Under the pieces are notes generated by a model that was not told the DNA's origin, did no database searches, and saw only the letters and a program-made list of their open reading frames with translations. A stretch of 64,000 bases of DNA from positions 372,001 through 436,000 of the forward strand of contig CP069394.1 in NCBI GenBank assembly GCA_016887485.1, in the 5' to 3' direction. This document shows, piece after piece, positions 23,436 through 32,879 of this stretch. Position 1 is the stretch's first letter. Every line of letters begins with the position of its first letter. The translations under genes were made by a program, and so were the position numbers. The stretch comes from Chloroflexota bacterium. GTDB lineage: Bacteria; Chloroflexota; Anaerolineae; Anaerolineales; Anaerolineaceae.

Positions 23436-25934
23436 ATGAACGACGAACAATGGTTTCCGCCATCTGAAGATGACAAAGATTTGATGGGGAATATCCATCA
23501 ACGGACGGAAGAGCTCTATCGAATTTCAGACCGCGATCCGAACGAGGAAGGGGTATTTGTCTGCCCAGCTTTCGTGCTGAAAGATGTCGTGGTGTTCCCG
23601 CATATGATCTCACCGATTTTCATCAGCAATGAGATCAGCCCAAAGGCGATTGAAGCCGCTCAGGGACAGAATAAGACGGCGATAGCACTTTTCCTATCCG
23701 ATGAAGGCGTGGAAGGTGACATGATGAGCCAACACCTGCCGGTTGGTATGGAATTGGCCGTGGGGCGGCTGTTGAATATGCAGGGGGGCAATCACTCCGC
23801 TTTGGTGCAGGGACGGCGGCGGGTCGAGATTGTGAATATCCTCGAAACGGAGCCTTATCTCATCGTGGAAGCACGCCCAATACAGGATGAATACCGCATG
23901 ACACGCCAGGTGACTGCCCTAATGCGAACGGCGCGCAGTCTGTTTGAGCGTTGCGTTGAATTAAACGATTCCATTCCGGATGAAGCTCAACTCTTTTCCA
24001 TGAATATTAATGACCCCTCCTGGCTGGCGGATATGATCATCACGTCTCTTTCACTGGATAATGAACTGCGAAAGGAATTGATGGTGCTCTCCCATCCGGC
24101 AGACCGGCTGCAACGGGTCAATAAGATTTTGGCAGAAGAACTTGATGTCCTCGAACTTGAGGATGAGATTCAGGCCCAGGTGCAGACGGAAGTGAACCGT
24201 TCGCACCGGGAGTTCTATTTGCGGGAGCAGATGAAGGCGATCCAGACAGAATTGGGTGAAGGGGACATCTGGACCGAGGAAATCCTTGAGCTGCGAAAGT
24301 TGATTAAAGAAAAGGATATGCCTGATGAAGCCCGGTTGCAGGCAGGGCGTGAACTGGAGCGGTTGCAGCAGATGCCGCCAATGGCGCCTGAGGTGGGCAT
24401 TATCCGAACTTATCTGGATTGGATGCTGGAACTGCCCTGGAATGATTCCAGTGAGGATAACCTTGATGTGGTCCATGCCAATAAGGTGCTGGAGCAGGAT
24501 CACTATGGCTTGAAGAAACCCAAAGACCGGATCATAGAGTATATTGCGATCCGCAGTCTGAATCCCACTCGTTTACGCCAGCCTATTCTCTGCTTTGTTG
24601 GCCCTCCAGGCACGGGGAAGACCTCGCTAGGGAAGTCAATTGCCAACGCTTTGGGTCGGAAGTTCGTGAGGCTTTCGCTGGGCGGCGTCCGTGATGAGGC
24701 TGAAATCCGCGGTCACAGGCGGACCTATATCGGTGCGCTCCCCGGCCGGATTATCCAGACCATGCGCAAGGCGCAGACCAACAACCCGCTCTTCATGCTG
24801 GATGAAATTGACAAGCTGGGTGCGGATTTCCGCGGCGATCCTTCGTCGGCGTTGCTGGAAGTGCTGGACCCCGAACAGAATAACGCTTTTTCGGATCACT
24901 ATTTGGAAGTGGATTATGACCTTTCCGAGGTGATCTTCATCACCACGGCCAACAGCCTGGGTTCCATCCCACCTGCCTTGTTGGACCGTCTGGAAGTTAT
25001 TGAATTTTCTGGTTATATCCTGGAAGAGAAACTGGAAATCGCCCGGCGATTCCTGATCCCCCGCCAGTTGGAGGAAGCTGGTTTGGAAAAAGAAGGGATT
25101 TCCTTCCAGAACTCTGCGCTGACCAAGATTATCCGCGAATACACTTTTGAAGCCGGTGTCCGTAATTTTGAACGCGAAATCGGGCGAACTTTGCGGAAGA
25201 TTGCCCGGATGAAGACGGAGAATAAGGACTATCCCAAGCGGATCACGCCTGCCGCCATCACGAAATTCCTCGGACCTCAACAGTTCTTTGAAACTGAGGC
25301 CGAAGGGGAGGATGAGGTTGGCGTGGCCACTGCTATGGCCTGGACGGAAAACGGCGGTGAGATCATGCCGGTGGAAGTGTTGATTCTGGATGGCAAGGGC
25401 AACCTGCAAATCACTGGACAGATCGGGGATGTGATGCAGGAATCTGCGCAGGCAGCCTTATCCTATATCAAATCACGGTCCGACATTCTGGATATTGATC
25501 CGGAGATATTTGAGAATATAGACGTGCATCTCCATGTGCCGGAGGGCGCAATTCCGAAGGATGGCCCCAGCGCAGGGATCACGATTTCAACTGCGATGAT
25601 CTCAGCCCTGACGGAACGACCCAGCTATCACTGTGTAGCGATGACAGGCGAGATCACGCTGCGCGGCCGGGTCCTACCGATCGGCGGCGTGAAGGAAAAG
25701 GTTTTAGCGGCATATCGGGCAGGTTTGAAGAGGGTGATCCTGCCGGCTCGCAATGAGAAAGACCTTGAAGAGCTGCCCAAGAGCGTCTTGAAGGAACTGG
25801 AACTGGTCTTTGTGACCCACATGGACCAGGTTCTGCCAGTGGCGCTGCATGATAAACCGAAGACCACCAAGCCTGCCAAACGCAAGCCGAAAAAGAAAAC
25901 AGCATCTGAAGAATCAGATGCTGCGGAAGGCTAG
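23436..25934 (+). CDS. lon: ATP-dependent protease Lon
   Basis: An 832-residue LonA protease. The N-terminal substrate-binding domain (about 45-235) leads into a coiled coil and the AAA+ module with Walker A GPPGTGKT near residue 388 and Walker B FMLDEIDKLG. The C-terminal protease domain has the catalytic serine S712 in PKDGPSAG and lysine K755 in GGVKEKVLAA, 43 residues apart as in E. coli. Lon degrades damaged and regulatory proteins in the cytoplasm. The last ~25 residues form a basic, Lys/Pro-rich extension (KPAKRKPKKK) not found in most Lon proteins. GGAGAG precedes the ATG. Confidence 0.97.
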   Translation: MNDEQWFPPSEDDKDLMGNIHQRTEELYRISDRDPNEEGVFVCPAFVLKDVVVFPHMISPIFISNEISPKAIEAAQGQNKTAIALFLSDEGVEGDMMSQHLPVGMELAVGRLLNMQGGNHSALVQGRRRVEIVNILETEPYLIVEARPIQDEYRMTRQVTALMRTARSLFERCVELNDSIPDEAQLFSMNINDPSWLADMIITSLSLDNELRKELMVLSHPADRLQRVNKILAEELDVLELEDEIQAQVQTEVNRSHREFYLREQMKAIQTELGEGDIWTEEILELRKLIKEKDMPDEARLQAGRELERLQQMPPMAPEVGIIRTYLDWMLELPWNDSSEDNLDVVHANKVLEQDHYGLKKPKDRIIEYIAIRSLNPTRLRQPILCFVGPPGTGKTSLGKSIANALGRKFVRLSLGGVRDEAEIRGHRRTYIGALPGRIIQTMRKAQTNNPLFMLDEIDKLGADFRGDPSSALLEVLDPEQNNAFSDHYLEVDYDLSEVIFITTANSLGSIPPALLDRLEVIEFSGYILEEKLEIARRFLIPRQLEEAGLEKEGISFQNSALTKIIREYTFEAGVRNFEREIGRTLRKIARMKTENKDYPKRITPAAITKFLGPQQFFETEAEGEDEVGVATAMAWTENGGEIMPVEVLILDGKGNLQITGQIGDVMQESAQAALSYIKSRSDILDIDPEIFENIDVHLHVPEGAIPKDGPSAGITISTAMISALTERPSYHCVAMTGEITLRGRVLPIGGVKEKVLAAYRAGLKRVILPARNEKDLEELPKSVLKELELVFVTHMDQVLPVALHDKPKTTKPAKRKPKKKTASEESDAAEG

Positions 25935-25952
25935 TAAATTTAGCTTCTCAAA

Positions 25953-26453
25953 TTAGAGCAGATTATTTTCCATGGGCGCCTGGCTTTCATCGGATGAGGG
26001 CTGGTTATAGGCGTCCACTTTCAACGCGGTGATTCCATTCCTGACCTGTGAAAGCAGCCGGTCGAGGTCAGTTTCCAATTTGGAGAGCGAATCGAGGATA
26101 TACTGATCGGCTTCATGCTGGGTCAGGGCGGCCTCCTGATGAGCCCGTTCGACGATCTGATTGGCCTGACTGTTGGCAGCCAGGATCAGTTCGTTATCAT
26201 CCAGACTTCTCTCAGCCTTATCCCGTGCCAGGGCCAGGGTCCGATTGGCTTCTTCTTTGGCCTGCGCCATGATGCGGTCACGCTGGGCGATGATCTGCTG
26301 GGCTTTCTTGATCTCTTCCGGGATTGCAACCCGCATTTGATCGATCAGATCCAACATACGATCCTCATCCACGATGACACTATGGGTTAACCAGACCGGA
26401 CGACTCTCATTGAAGAGCTCTTCCAATCGATCAACAAGATGTAGTATATCCAT
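25953..26453 (-). CDS. Coiled-coil protein, DivIVA/SepIVA- or AtpF-like
   Basis: A 166-residue cytoplasmic protein. The start is the ATG at 26453 because the GTG of the longer frame lies within the GGAGG ribosome site. Residues ~45-130 form a long charged helix (KKAQQIIAQRDRIMAQAKEEANRTLALARDKAERS) of the type found in DivIVA-like and ATP synthase b-subunit-like proteins, and the tail is disordered. It follows coaD by about 80 bases on the same strand. A short Chloroflexota-type cell-division or scaffold protein is the best guess; no catalytic motif exists. Confidence 0.6.
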   Translation of the reverse strand: MDILHLVDRLEELFNESRPVWLTHSVIVDEDRMLDLIDQMRVAIPEEIKKAQQIIAQRDRIMAQAKEEANRTLALARDKAERSLDDNELILAANSQANQIVERAHQEAALTQHEADQYILDSLSKLETDLDRLLSQVRNGITALKVDAYNQPSSDESQAPMENNLL

Positions 26454-26533
26454 AACATCCTCCACTCATTCTAGTCATCGTATTTAGTTGCAAGCCTCAT
26501 ACCAATATTAACATATTCCGGTTCTTTTGTGAA

Positions 26534-27058
26534 TCAATCCCTTAGAGAGGTCAGGGGGACGATATCCTGTTCTTCTCCCAGGGTGTGAAAGCGCGCTTTG
26601 AGGGCTTTTTCCACGTGGGGGGGCACCATGCTGGAGACATCTCCGTCCAGGGCGGCAATCTCTCGAACAGTTGTTGATGACAGGAAAGTGTGCTGCTCAG
26701 AGGTGATCAGGGCGATCACGTCAATTTCCGGTTCAAGGCGGTTATTCGCCAGGGCCATCCGGAACTCATATTCAAAATCGGAGAAGACCCGCAGCCCACG
26801 GATCATTGCCCTGGCACCAATTTCCTTGACATACTTCACCGTCAGCCCGGTATAGGCTGTTACGCTGATGTTGCCCACATTTTTGAAGGATTCTTCAACG
26901 AGGGACAGGCGTTCTTCCGGTGAGAAGAGGATATTCGATTGATCCCGAGCGTAGACTGCCACTATCACTTCATCAAAAAGGTCGGCTGCGCGCTTGGCAA
27001 TATTGATATGACCGTAATGGATCGGGTCAAAGGTTCCGGGAAATACGACGGTTGTCAT
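26534..27058 (-). CDS. coaD: Pantetheine-phosphate adenylyltransferase
   Basis: A 174-residue nucleotidyltransferase with the signature GTFDPIHYGH at residues 8-17 and the second motif SSTTVRE near residue 128. It transfers AMP from ATP to 4-phosphopantetheine, the fourth step of coenzyme A synthesis, in the cytoplasm. GLRVFSDFEYEFRMA near residue 89 is also typical. It begins one base after the recG stop, so the two are co-transcribed, an arrangement with rsmD and recG found in many bacteria (rsmD is absent here). The C-terminal ~15 residues are longer than in E. coli. Confidence 0.96.
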   Translation of the reverse strand: MTTVVFPGTFDPIHYGHINIAKRAADLFDEVIVAVYARDQSNILFSPEERLSLVEESFKNVGNISVTAYTGLTVKYVKEIGARAMIRGLRVFSDFEYEFRMALANNRLEPEIDVIALITSEQHTFLSSTTVREIAALDGDVSSMVPPHVEKALKARFHTLGEEQDIVPLTSLRD

Positions 27059-27059
27059 T

Positions 27060-29546
27060 TCAGCTTAAATCTCCTTCGCCGCCAAGCCAAAAATGGTTGA
27101 GGGCGTTCAGCATTAGTTGATGTTCAGGTGCGGATAATTCCGGGTCGTTGTCGAAGACCTCTTTGGCATATTGACCGGCTTTTTCGATCAGGTGAATATC
27201 GGTCAGTTTAGCCAGCCGCAGGTTCTCATATCCGGATTGACGGGTCCCCAGGAATTCGCCGGGTCCGCGTTGGGCCAGGTCGTGTTCAGCGAGGACAAAG
27301 CCGTCATTGGTGCTTTTCATCGCCAACAAGCGTTCATTTTCAGCCGCATCTTTGGTCTCTGGGATCAGGAAACAGTAGGATTGATCCTGGCCGCGACCAA
27401 CCCGGCCGCGAAACTGATGGAGCTGAGCCAGGCCAAAGCGGTCTGCGCCTTCAATCAGCATGACGGTGGCATTGGGGATATCCACGCCAACCTCTACCAC
27501 CGAAGTGGAGACAAGGATGTCCAGTTCCTTATCGCGGAACTGCTTCATCACGGTTTCTTTTTCTTCAGGACGGAGCCGACCATGCAGCAGACCGACCCGA
27601 AGATGTGGGAAGACATCTTTTTGCAGCCGTTCCTGTTCTTCCACAGCAGCTTTCCGTTCTTCATTTTCACCCTGTTCCACCAGGGGGTAGATGATAAAGG
27701 CTTGATGACCTTCCCTCACCTGGGCTTTGATCAGGGTATACACCCGTTCCCGCTCTGTAGGATAGAGGATGTGGGTGCTGACAGGCTGGCGGCCAACCGG
27801 CATCTCGTCCATAATGCTGAGGTCCAAATCGCCATAAATGGTTAGCGCCAGGGAGCGAGGGATGGGTGTGGCGGTCATGACCAGCAGGTGGGGGTTCTCG
27901 CCCTTTTCACGGAGCGCTGCTCTTTGGGCAATACCAAAGCGATGTTGTTCATCGACCACGACCATTTGAAGGTCTTTGAAGACCACGGGCCCTTCAATCA
28001 GGGCGTGGGTGCCGACCAGAATCTTGACTGTGCCATCGGCCAGACCTGCCAGAATTTCTTCGCGTTCGCTATTGGGGGTGTCACCAATCAATAAGCGGAT
28101 TTCATTTTCGTGGAGATAAGCGCCTTCAGCATCTGAAGCCAGCAAGCGTTTGAGGCTGGCGTAATGCTGTTCAGCTAAAATGCTGGTGGGCGCCATGAAG
28201 GCGGCCTGAGCACCGTTTTGTACGACGATTCCCATACCCAGGGCAGCTACGATGGTCTTGCCGGAACCGACATCGCCTTGCAGCAGGCGGTTCATGGGGT
28301 GCCCGGCAGCCAGGTCCTGGCGAATTTCTGCCAGCGCGTTTTGCTGCGCCCCGGTGAGTTCGAAGGGGAGTTTGGATGTCTGTTCTGCAAGCCAGTTGTC
28401 GTCCACTTCGTAAATCCGGCTTTCCGGGCTGATCCATTCCTGACGTTGGCGCAGGAAGCCTAATTTTAGTAAGAAATGTTCGTCAAAAGCAATCCTATAA
28501 CGGGCCTTGCTCAGGTTGGATTTATCTTCGGGAAAGTGAATTTGCATTAGCGCGGTCGAAAGGTCCATCAACTCTGCATCAGCCAGGATGTACTCGGTGA
28601 TGAAATCGGAGATTTTAGGCGCCCAATAGCTCACCACATTGTGCATGGTCCGCCTCAGCCAGCGCTGACTCAGCTTGGCTGTCAGGCCATAGACTGGCAC
28701 GATGCGGTTGGTATTGATCTGTTCTTTTTCCACTTGCTCATAAACAGGGTGGTACATCACCAGGCGGCCAAGATATTGTTCAACCTTGGCTGAGATGGAG
28801 AGGAACATATCCTTTCGCAGATAGCGCATTTGATATTCCTGGTTGAACCACATCAATTGAATGGCGCCGGTGCTGTCTGAAACGATGGCCTGGGTTATCT
28901 TGCGTTGGCTGTTAGGAGTTTTGAAGGTCTTGACCGACTTGACATAGGCCAGGATGGTGACTTCCTCACCGAATTTCAGGTCCTGGATCAGCTTCATCTG
29001 TGAATAATCGTCATAGCGATGGGGGAAGTTGTAGAGCATATCCTCTACGGAGTTCAATCCCAGTTTTGATAACAATTCTGCTTGTTTGTCACCGATCCCA
29101 CGGATGATGGTGGTGGGTGCCCTCAATCCCTGGAGCGTATCTGAGACTGGCAGGGGGGCGGGAGCGCTTTGACGCCGCGTGGTCGTCCCACGGGATTTCT
29201 TTTCAGTTGGTTTTTGGGGTGCAGGTTTCTGAGTTTCCTGCTTTTGGGGTTCCATAGGTTGCACCTGTATTTCTGTTGAATCCGGCAGGTGTTTGATGCC
29301 CGCCACATCCAAAATCTGGCCGATCTCTTTGAGAGCCTTGGCCCGCTGCTCAATTGGCAGGTTGGTGTAGTTTTTCATAATCTTCGAGACTTGCTGGATC
29401 AGAGTTTCATTCATGCCTGCAGCCCGGGCTTCTCCCACCCAGGAATCGGTGAATTTCTCCAGTCCTCCCACGACAGCCTTGTTTTGATAATTGAATTCGG
29501 CTTCCAGCTTGAAGATTTTATAGAGTTTTTCCGTTGATTGAACCAT
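27060..29546 (-). CDS. recG: ATP-dependent DNA helicase RecG
   Basis: An 828-residue superfamily 2 helicase. The N-terminal ~140 residues are a poorly conserved extension with a basic Gln/Pro-rich linker. Then come the HhH-like stretch GIGDKQAELLSKLGLNSVEDML, the wedge/OB domain (about 180-300) and the helicase core: DVGSGKTIVA (Walker A), DEQHRFG (motif II) and TATPIPRSLA (motif III), with the QFRGRVGRG motif near the end. RecG reverses stalled forks and unwinds branched DNA. A -10-like TATCAT lies seven bases before the ATG and no ribosome site is seen, so it may also be transcribed without a leader, in addition to reading through from the fakA-like gene. Confidence 0.95.
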   Translation of the reverse strand: MVQSTEKLYKIFKLEAEFNYQNKAVVGGLEKFTDSWVGEARAAGMNETLIQQVSKIMKNYTNLPIEQRAKALKEIGQILDVAGIKHLPDSTEIQVQPMEPQKQETQKPAPQKPTEKKSRGTTTRRQSAPAPLPVSDTLQGLRAPTTIIRGIGDKQAELLSKLGLNSVEDMLYNFPHRYDDYSQMKLIQDLKFGEEVTILAYVKSVKTFKTPNSQRKITQAIVSDSTGAIQLMWFNQEYQMRYLRKDMFLSISAKVEQYLGRLVMYHPVYEQVEKEQINTNRIVPVYGLTAKLSQRWLRRTMHNVVSYWAPKISDFITEYILADAELMDLSTALMQIHFPEDKSNLSKARYRIAFDEHFLLKLGFLRQRQEWISPESRIYEVDDNWLAEQTSKLPFELTGAQQNALAEIRQDLAAGHPMNRLLQGDVGSGKTIVAALGMGIVVQNGAQAAFMAPTSILAEQHYASLKRLLASDAEGAYLHENEIRLLIGDTPNSEREEILAGLADGTVKILVGTHALIEGPVVFKDLQMVVVDEQHRFGIAQRAALREKGENPHLLVMTATPIPRSLALTIYGDLDLSIMDEMPVGRQPVSTHILYPTERERVYTLIKAQVREGHQAFIIYPLVEQGENEERKAAVEEQERLQKDVFPHLRVGLLHGRLRPEEKETVMKQFRDKELDILVSTSVVEVGVDIPNATVMLIEGADRFGLAQLHQFRGRVGRGQDQSYCFLIPETKDAAENERLLAMKSTNDGFVLAEHDLAQRGPGEFLGTRQSGYENLRLAKLTDIHLIEKAGQYAKEVFDNDPELSAPEHQLMLNALNHFWLGGEGDLS

Positions 29547-29662
29547 AGTATAGATGATACCTTGTCAGATCAATAGTGCATTCATTTTAACGCAATTCAT
29601 CCCATAATCATAATATATCATGGCAGAAAACGTATTTTCCCAAACAAAGCCCATTAAATCAA

Positions 29663-29685
29663 GAACCCCGTGTTTGGCGGGGTTC
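29663..29685 (-). terminator. Terminator of the DAK2-domain gene
   Basis: An 8-bp stem GAACCCCG/CGGGGTTC (29663-29670 and 29678-29685) with a 7-base loop; on the minus strand it is followed by TTGATTTAA, a weak U-tract. Partial read-through to recG is possible. Confidence 0.6.
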
Positions 29686-29708
29686 CTGGCTGTTTCAGAT
29701 AGTAAGGA

Positions 29709-31394
29709 TTATTCAATCGCTATGATAAGCTGATAATGGGGCTGGTCCCCTTCATGAACTTCAATTTCGTGGTCGGGATAAATGGAGCGGATCTTGTCGG
29801 CCAGTTGGTTGACCTGGGCTTGTTTCATGTTTTCACCATAGAAGAGGGTGATCCGTTCAAATTCGTCGGCTTCCGCATCCACCAGAAGTTTTTCGCAGGC
29901 TTCGTCAATGGAGCTGGTTGAAGCAACCAGTTTGCCATTATGGAGGGCGATCACCTGGCCTTTTTCCACCTGAACGCCGTCAATTTCGACGGTCCGTGTA
30001 GCGGTAGTGATCTCGCCGGTCTCAACTTCCGTCATGGCGTCTTTCATATCAGCTACGATCTCATCGAAATCGCCATCCGGGATCAGCCGGAACATGGCGG
30101 AGAGGCCCTGGGGGATGGAGATGGTTGGAATCACAGCGACCTGTTTGACGGTCATGGAGGCTGCTTCATTGGCTGCCAGGATAATGTTCTTGTTATTCGG
30201 CAGGATAATGACTTTATCAGTGGGAAGGTCCTCAAAGGAGGCCAGGATTTCTTTAATGGAGGGGTTCATTGTTTGGCCGCCCTGGATGATGGCTGCCACA
30301 CCGAGGCTGGCAAAGATACGGGTCAGGCCTGAACCGGGTGATACGGAAACGACTGCGATCTCATCAGGTTGGACCTGAGCCAGCTTGATCTTGGGTTTTT
30401 TCTTGTTTTTCTTCTCATCCATCTGAGCGAGCAGATTTTCAATAGCGACTTTTTGGATCGTACCCAGCCCCATGGTGTAATCAATGGGTGTGTATCGGTT
30501 TTCGGTGGGCACGTGGATGTGCATCCGGTACATGCCGTCGCCTTCACCAACCTGGATTGAGGTGCCAATATCTTCGAGGGCTTCATAGTAGTTCTCGAGG
30601 TTGAAGCCGTCTTCCGGTGTGAAGTCGATCACGACTTCATAATCCTGCCCGGGTTCCACAGTTTCCATGGCATCATCGAGGTTCATTTCGGAAAGCGGCA
30701 GGACTTCAGCAATCGGTTTATCCAAAGCCTCACCATTGATGAAGCGCCACATGCCTTCAAATATGCAGAAGAGGCCCTTGCCCCCTGAATCGACCACGCC
30801 AGCCTGTTTGAGGATCGGCAGAAGGTCGGGCGTCCGCTGCACGGAAGCATCGGCGGCTTCGACGATATCCGCCAGAACCTCAGTAAAGGAATCGGTGCGC
30901 TGGACGGAGGCTTCTGCCTGGGCAGCGATGTCTTTGATGACGGTCAGGATAGTACCTTCCACCGGGCGGACGACACCTTTATAGGCGGTCGCTTTTGCTT
31001 CTTCCAGGGCGGCAGCCAGGAGTTTGACGCTCATGGTGCTTTCGCTATCCAGGGCGCGCGCAAAACCACGCCAGATCTGCGAAAGGATCACGCCTGAGTT
31101 CCCCCGAGCGCCCATCAAGGCCCCCCGTGCAATCGAGTGGGCTAATTCACCGGCATTGTCCGTGCCGGAATTTTCGACTTCGTCGAATGCCGCCTGCATG
31201 GTCAGGACCATATTGGTGCCCGTGTCGCCATCGGGGACTGGGAAAACATTTAAGCTGTTGACATTCTGCTGATTTGTCTTCAGCCAGATCATTCCTGCTT
31301 CTAAGAGGGTCTTCAGACCCTGTCCATTGATTGGTACTGAAACCAGATTATGGCGTTCTTCAGCACTCAACTTAGTCAATTCGGCTGTACTCAT
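29709..31394 (-). CDS. fakA: DAK2-domain fatty acid kinase FakA-like (YloV family)
   Basis: A 561-residue protein. The N-terminal DAK2 domain (about 25-215) has the ATP-site signature GDTGTNMVLTMQAA, followed by ARGALMGARGNSGVILSQ and, near residue 205, DSGGKGLFCIFEG. The middle and C-terminal parts match the FakA/YloV family: IPQGLSAMFRL and a final alpha/beta domain. FakA with a FakB fatty-acid-binding partner phosphorylates fatty acids to acyl phosphates for phospholipid synthesis. No fakB or DegV gene is in the window. An Asp23 gene lies directly upstream, the usual pairing in Gram-positive-type genomes (yloU-yloV), and recG follows. Confidence 0.88.
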   Translation of the reverse strand: MSTAELTKLSAEERHNLVSVPINGQGLKTLLEAGMIWLKTNQQNVNSLNVFPVPDGDTGTNMVLTMQAAFDEVENSGTDNAGELAHSIARGALMGARGNSGVILSQIWRGFARALDSESTMSVKLLAAALEEAKATAYKGVVRPVEGTILTVIKDIAAQAEASVQRTDSFTEVLADIVEAADASVQRTPDLLPILKQAGVVDSGGKGLFCIFEGMWRFINGEALDKPIAEVLPLSEMNLDDAMETVEPGQDYEVVIDFTPEDGFNLENYYEALEDIGTSIQVGEGDGMYRMHIHVPTENRYTPIDYTMGLGTIQKVAIENLLAQMDEKKNKKKPKIKLAQVQPDEIAVVSVSPGSGLTRIFASLGVAAIIQGGQTMNPSIKEILASFEDLPTDKVIILPNNKNIILAANEAASMTVKQVAVIPTISIPQGLSAMFRLIPDGDFDEIVADMKDAMTEVETGEITTATRTVEIDGVQVEKGQVIALHNGKLVASTSSIDEACEKLLVDAEADEFERITLFYGENMKQAQVNQLADKIRSIYPDHEIEVHEGDQPHYQLIIAIE

Positions 31395-31450
31395 AATGCT
31401 CCAAAGATATTTTGACGCGATAAATTCATCGTTTAATTCAATAAAAAGCG

Positions 31451-31816
31451 TTAGTCCATATTGCTGATTCGCAGGCCGCGCACATGCACATTGATTCTGC
31501 GCACGGGGACCCCGACCGTTTTTTCGACGTTGTATTTTACACTATTAACAATACTGTTGGTAATGGACTTGATCCGAGTGCCATACTCCACAACGATGTA
31601 AAGGTCAATGATCAGTCCATCATGATCAAAGGTTACATCAACGCCATATTTGGCGTCTCGTTTGAGGACTTGGCGGATATTCTCAACCAGGTCCTTGGGC
31701 GCAAGGCCCACGACCCCATAAGAGGTGAGGGTGGATTGTCTGGCGATGGAAGCAATGGCTTCCTTTTGGATAAGGATGCTACCAAGTTCGTTGTGTCGAT
31801 ATTCTGTTTCAGACAT
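31451..31816 (-). CDS. Asp23/Gls24-family envelope stress protein (YloU-like)
   Basis: A 121-residue Asp23 protein; the ATG at 31816 is chosen because AAGGTGAT lies before it and this length matches YloU, whereas the long frame adds unrelated residues. The pattern GSILIQKEAIASIARQSTL, GVVGL, a VDVTFDHDGLIIDLYIVVEYGTRI strand and the C-terminal VRRINVHVRGLRI are the family hallmarks. Asp23 proteins are small cytoplasmic proteins associated with the membrane and cell-wall stress. It is the first gene of the block asp23-fakA-recG-coaD. Confidence 0.9.
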   Translation of the reverse strand: MSETEYRHNELGSILIQKEAIASIARQSTLTSYGVVGLAPKDLVENIRQVLKRDAKYGVDVTFDHDGLIIDLYIVVEYGTRIKSITNSIVNSVKYNVEKTVGVPVRRINVHVRGLRISNMD

Positions 31817-31941
31817 ATTTCTTATCACCTTAGTTTGCTTGTCACTCGTGTAAGAGTATGGTAAAATAATTCGCTGTTTGGGTGAACGAATCACCAAGTT
31901 CAATCAGTCATTATAACTTAAAGATGTGAAAGGACGACATC

Positions 31942-32127
31942 ATGGCAGTCTGCGAGATTTGTGGAAAAAAGACCACTTTTGGTCATAACCGTAGCCACTC
32001 AATGCGGGCAACCAACCGGAAATTCAAACCAAATCTTCAATCTGTCTCCGTTTATGAGAACGGCCGGACAGTTCGTAAGACTTTGTGCACTCGCTGCATC
32101 CGGACGCTGGTTAAATCCTCTAAATAG
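31942..32127 (+). CDS. rpmB: 50S ribosomal protein L28, zinc-binding type
   Basis: A 61-residue L28. It begins MAVCEICGKK and keeps the SHSMRATNRKFKPNLQ segment of the family. Cysteines C4-x2-C7 and C48-x2-C51 form a four-cysteine zinc site (C+ form). Its own terminator follows. It is transcribed away from the asp23 gene; a GAAAGGA ribosome site precedes the ATG. Confidence 0.95.
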   Translation: MAVCEICGKKTTFGHNRSHSMRATNRKFKPNLQSVSVYENGRTVRKTLCTRCIRTLVKSSK

Positions 32128-32152
32128 GGTTAACCCATTTAGAAAGCATTAG

Positions 32153-32176
32153 TCGCGGCTTTTTGCCGCGATTTTT
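32153..32176 (+). terminator. Terminator of rpmB
   Basis: A 7-bp stem TCGCGGC/GCCGCGA (32153-32159 and 32165-32171) with a T5 loop, followed by TTTTTGC. Confidence 0.85.
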
Positions 32177-32186
32177 GCTTTAAGGA

Positions 32187-32852
32187 TTAATTCTCCAATG
32201 CGGAGCTCAGGGCGTTGATGCCAGCCGCAATGCCACCGGGATATTTGAAGATGGCAGAGCCCGCGACGAAGTTGGTTGCGCCTGCTTCATAACAATCCCG
32301 AATAGTCGTACTATCCACGCCGCCATCCACCTGGATCATCGCTTGGGAACCAGTGGCGTCGAGGAGGGCCTTTGTCCGGCAGATCTTATCAAGCATGGTT
32401 GGGATGAAGGCCTGCCCACCAAAACCGGGGTTGACCGTCATGAGTAGCACATGGTTGAAATCATGGGTCAGTTCGCGCAAAGCGGTTACCGGCGTGCCGG
32501 GGTTGAGTGTGATCCCCGGGGAGACGTTGAGATTGCGGATGTTTTGTAAAGTCCGGTGAATGTGGGGACAGGTTTCATAATGCACGGTTATGTGATCCGC
32601 ACCGGCATCGGCAAAAGCCTTGAGATGGCGATCAGGTTCGACGATCATCAGGTGTACATCCAAAGGAAGATCGGTTACCTGACGAAGGGTTTTGACAATA
32701 TTGGGCCCAAAGGAGATGTTGGGGACAAAACTGCCATCCATCACATCAACATGGATCCAATCCGCGCCGCCATCAGCGGCTTGTTGAACCTGATCTCCCA
32801 ATTGGCTGAGATCAGCAGAAAGAATTGACGGGGCAATAATAAAGGGCTTCAT
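32187..32852 (-). CDS. rpe: Ribulose-phosphate 3-epimerase
   Basis: A 221-residue TIM-barrel enzyme of the usual length. Signatures are IAPSILSADLSQLG at residues 6-19, WIHVDVMDGSFVPNISFGP near residue 33 (metal ligands His and Asp), MTVNPGFGGQAF near residue 140, and IQVDGGVD. It interconverts ribulose 5-phosphate and xylulose 5-phosphate in the pentose phosphate pathway. It lies 27 bases after the Ser/Thr kinase gene on the same strand and is probably co-transcribed with it, as in several other bacteria where rpe sits with a PrkC-type kinase. Confidence 0.96.
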   Translation of the reverse strand: MKPFIIAPSILSADLSQLGDQVQQAADGGADWIHVDVMDGSFVPNISFGPNIVKTLRQVTDLPLDVHLMIVEPDRHLKAFADAGADHITVHYETCPHIHRTLQNIRNLNVSPGITLNPGTPVTALRELTHDFNHVLLMTVNPGFGGQAFIPTMLDKICRTKALLDATGSQAMIQVDGGVDSTTIRDCYEAGATNFVAGSAIFKYPGGIAAGINALSSALEN

Positions 32853-32879
32853 TTTTGATAAACCTGCATTCTATTAAAT

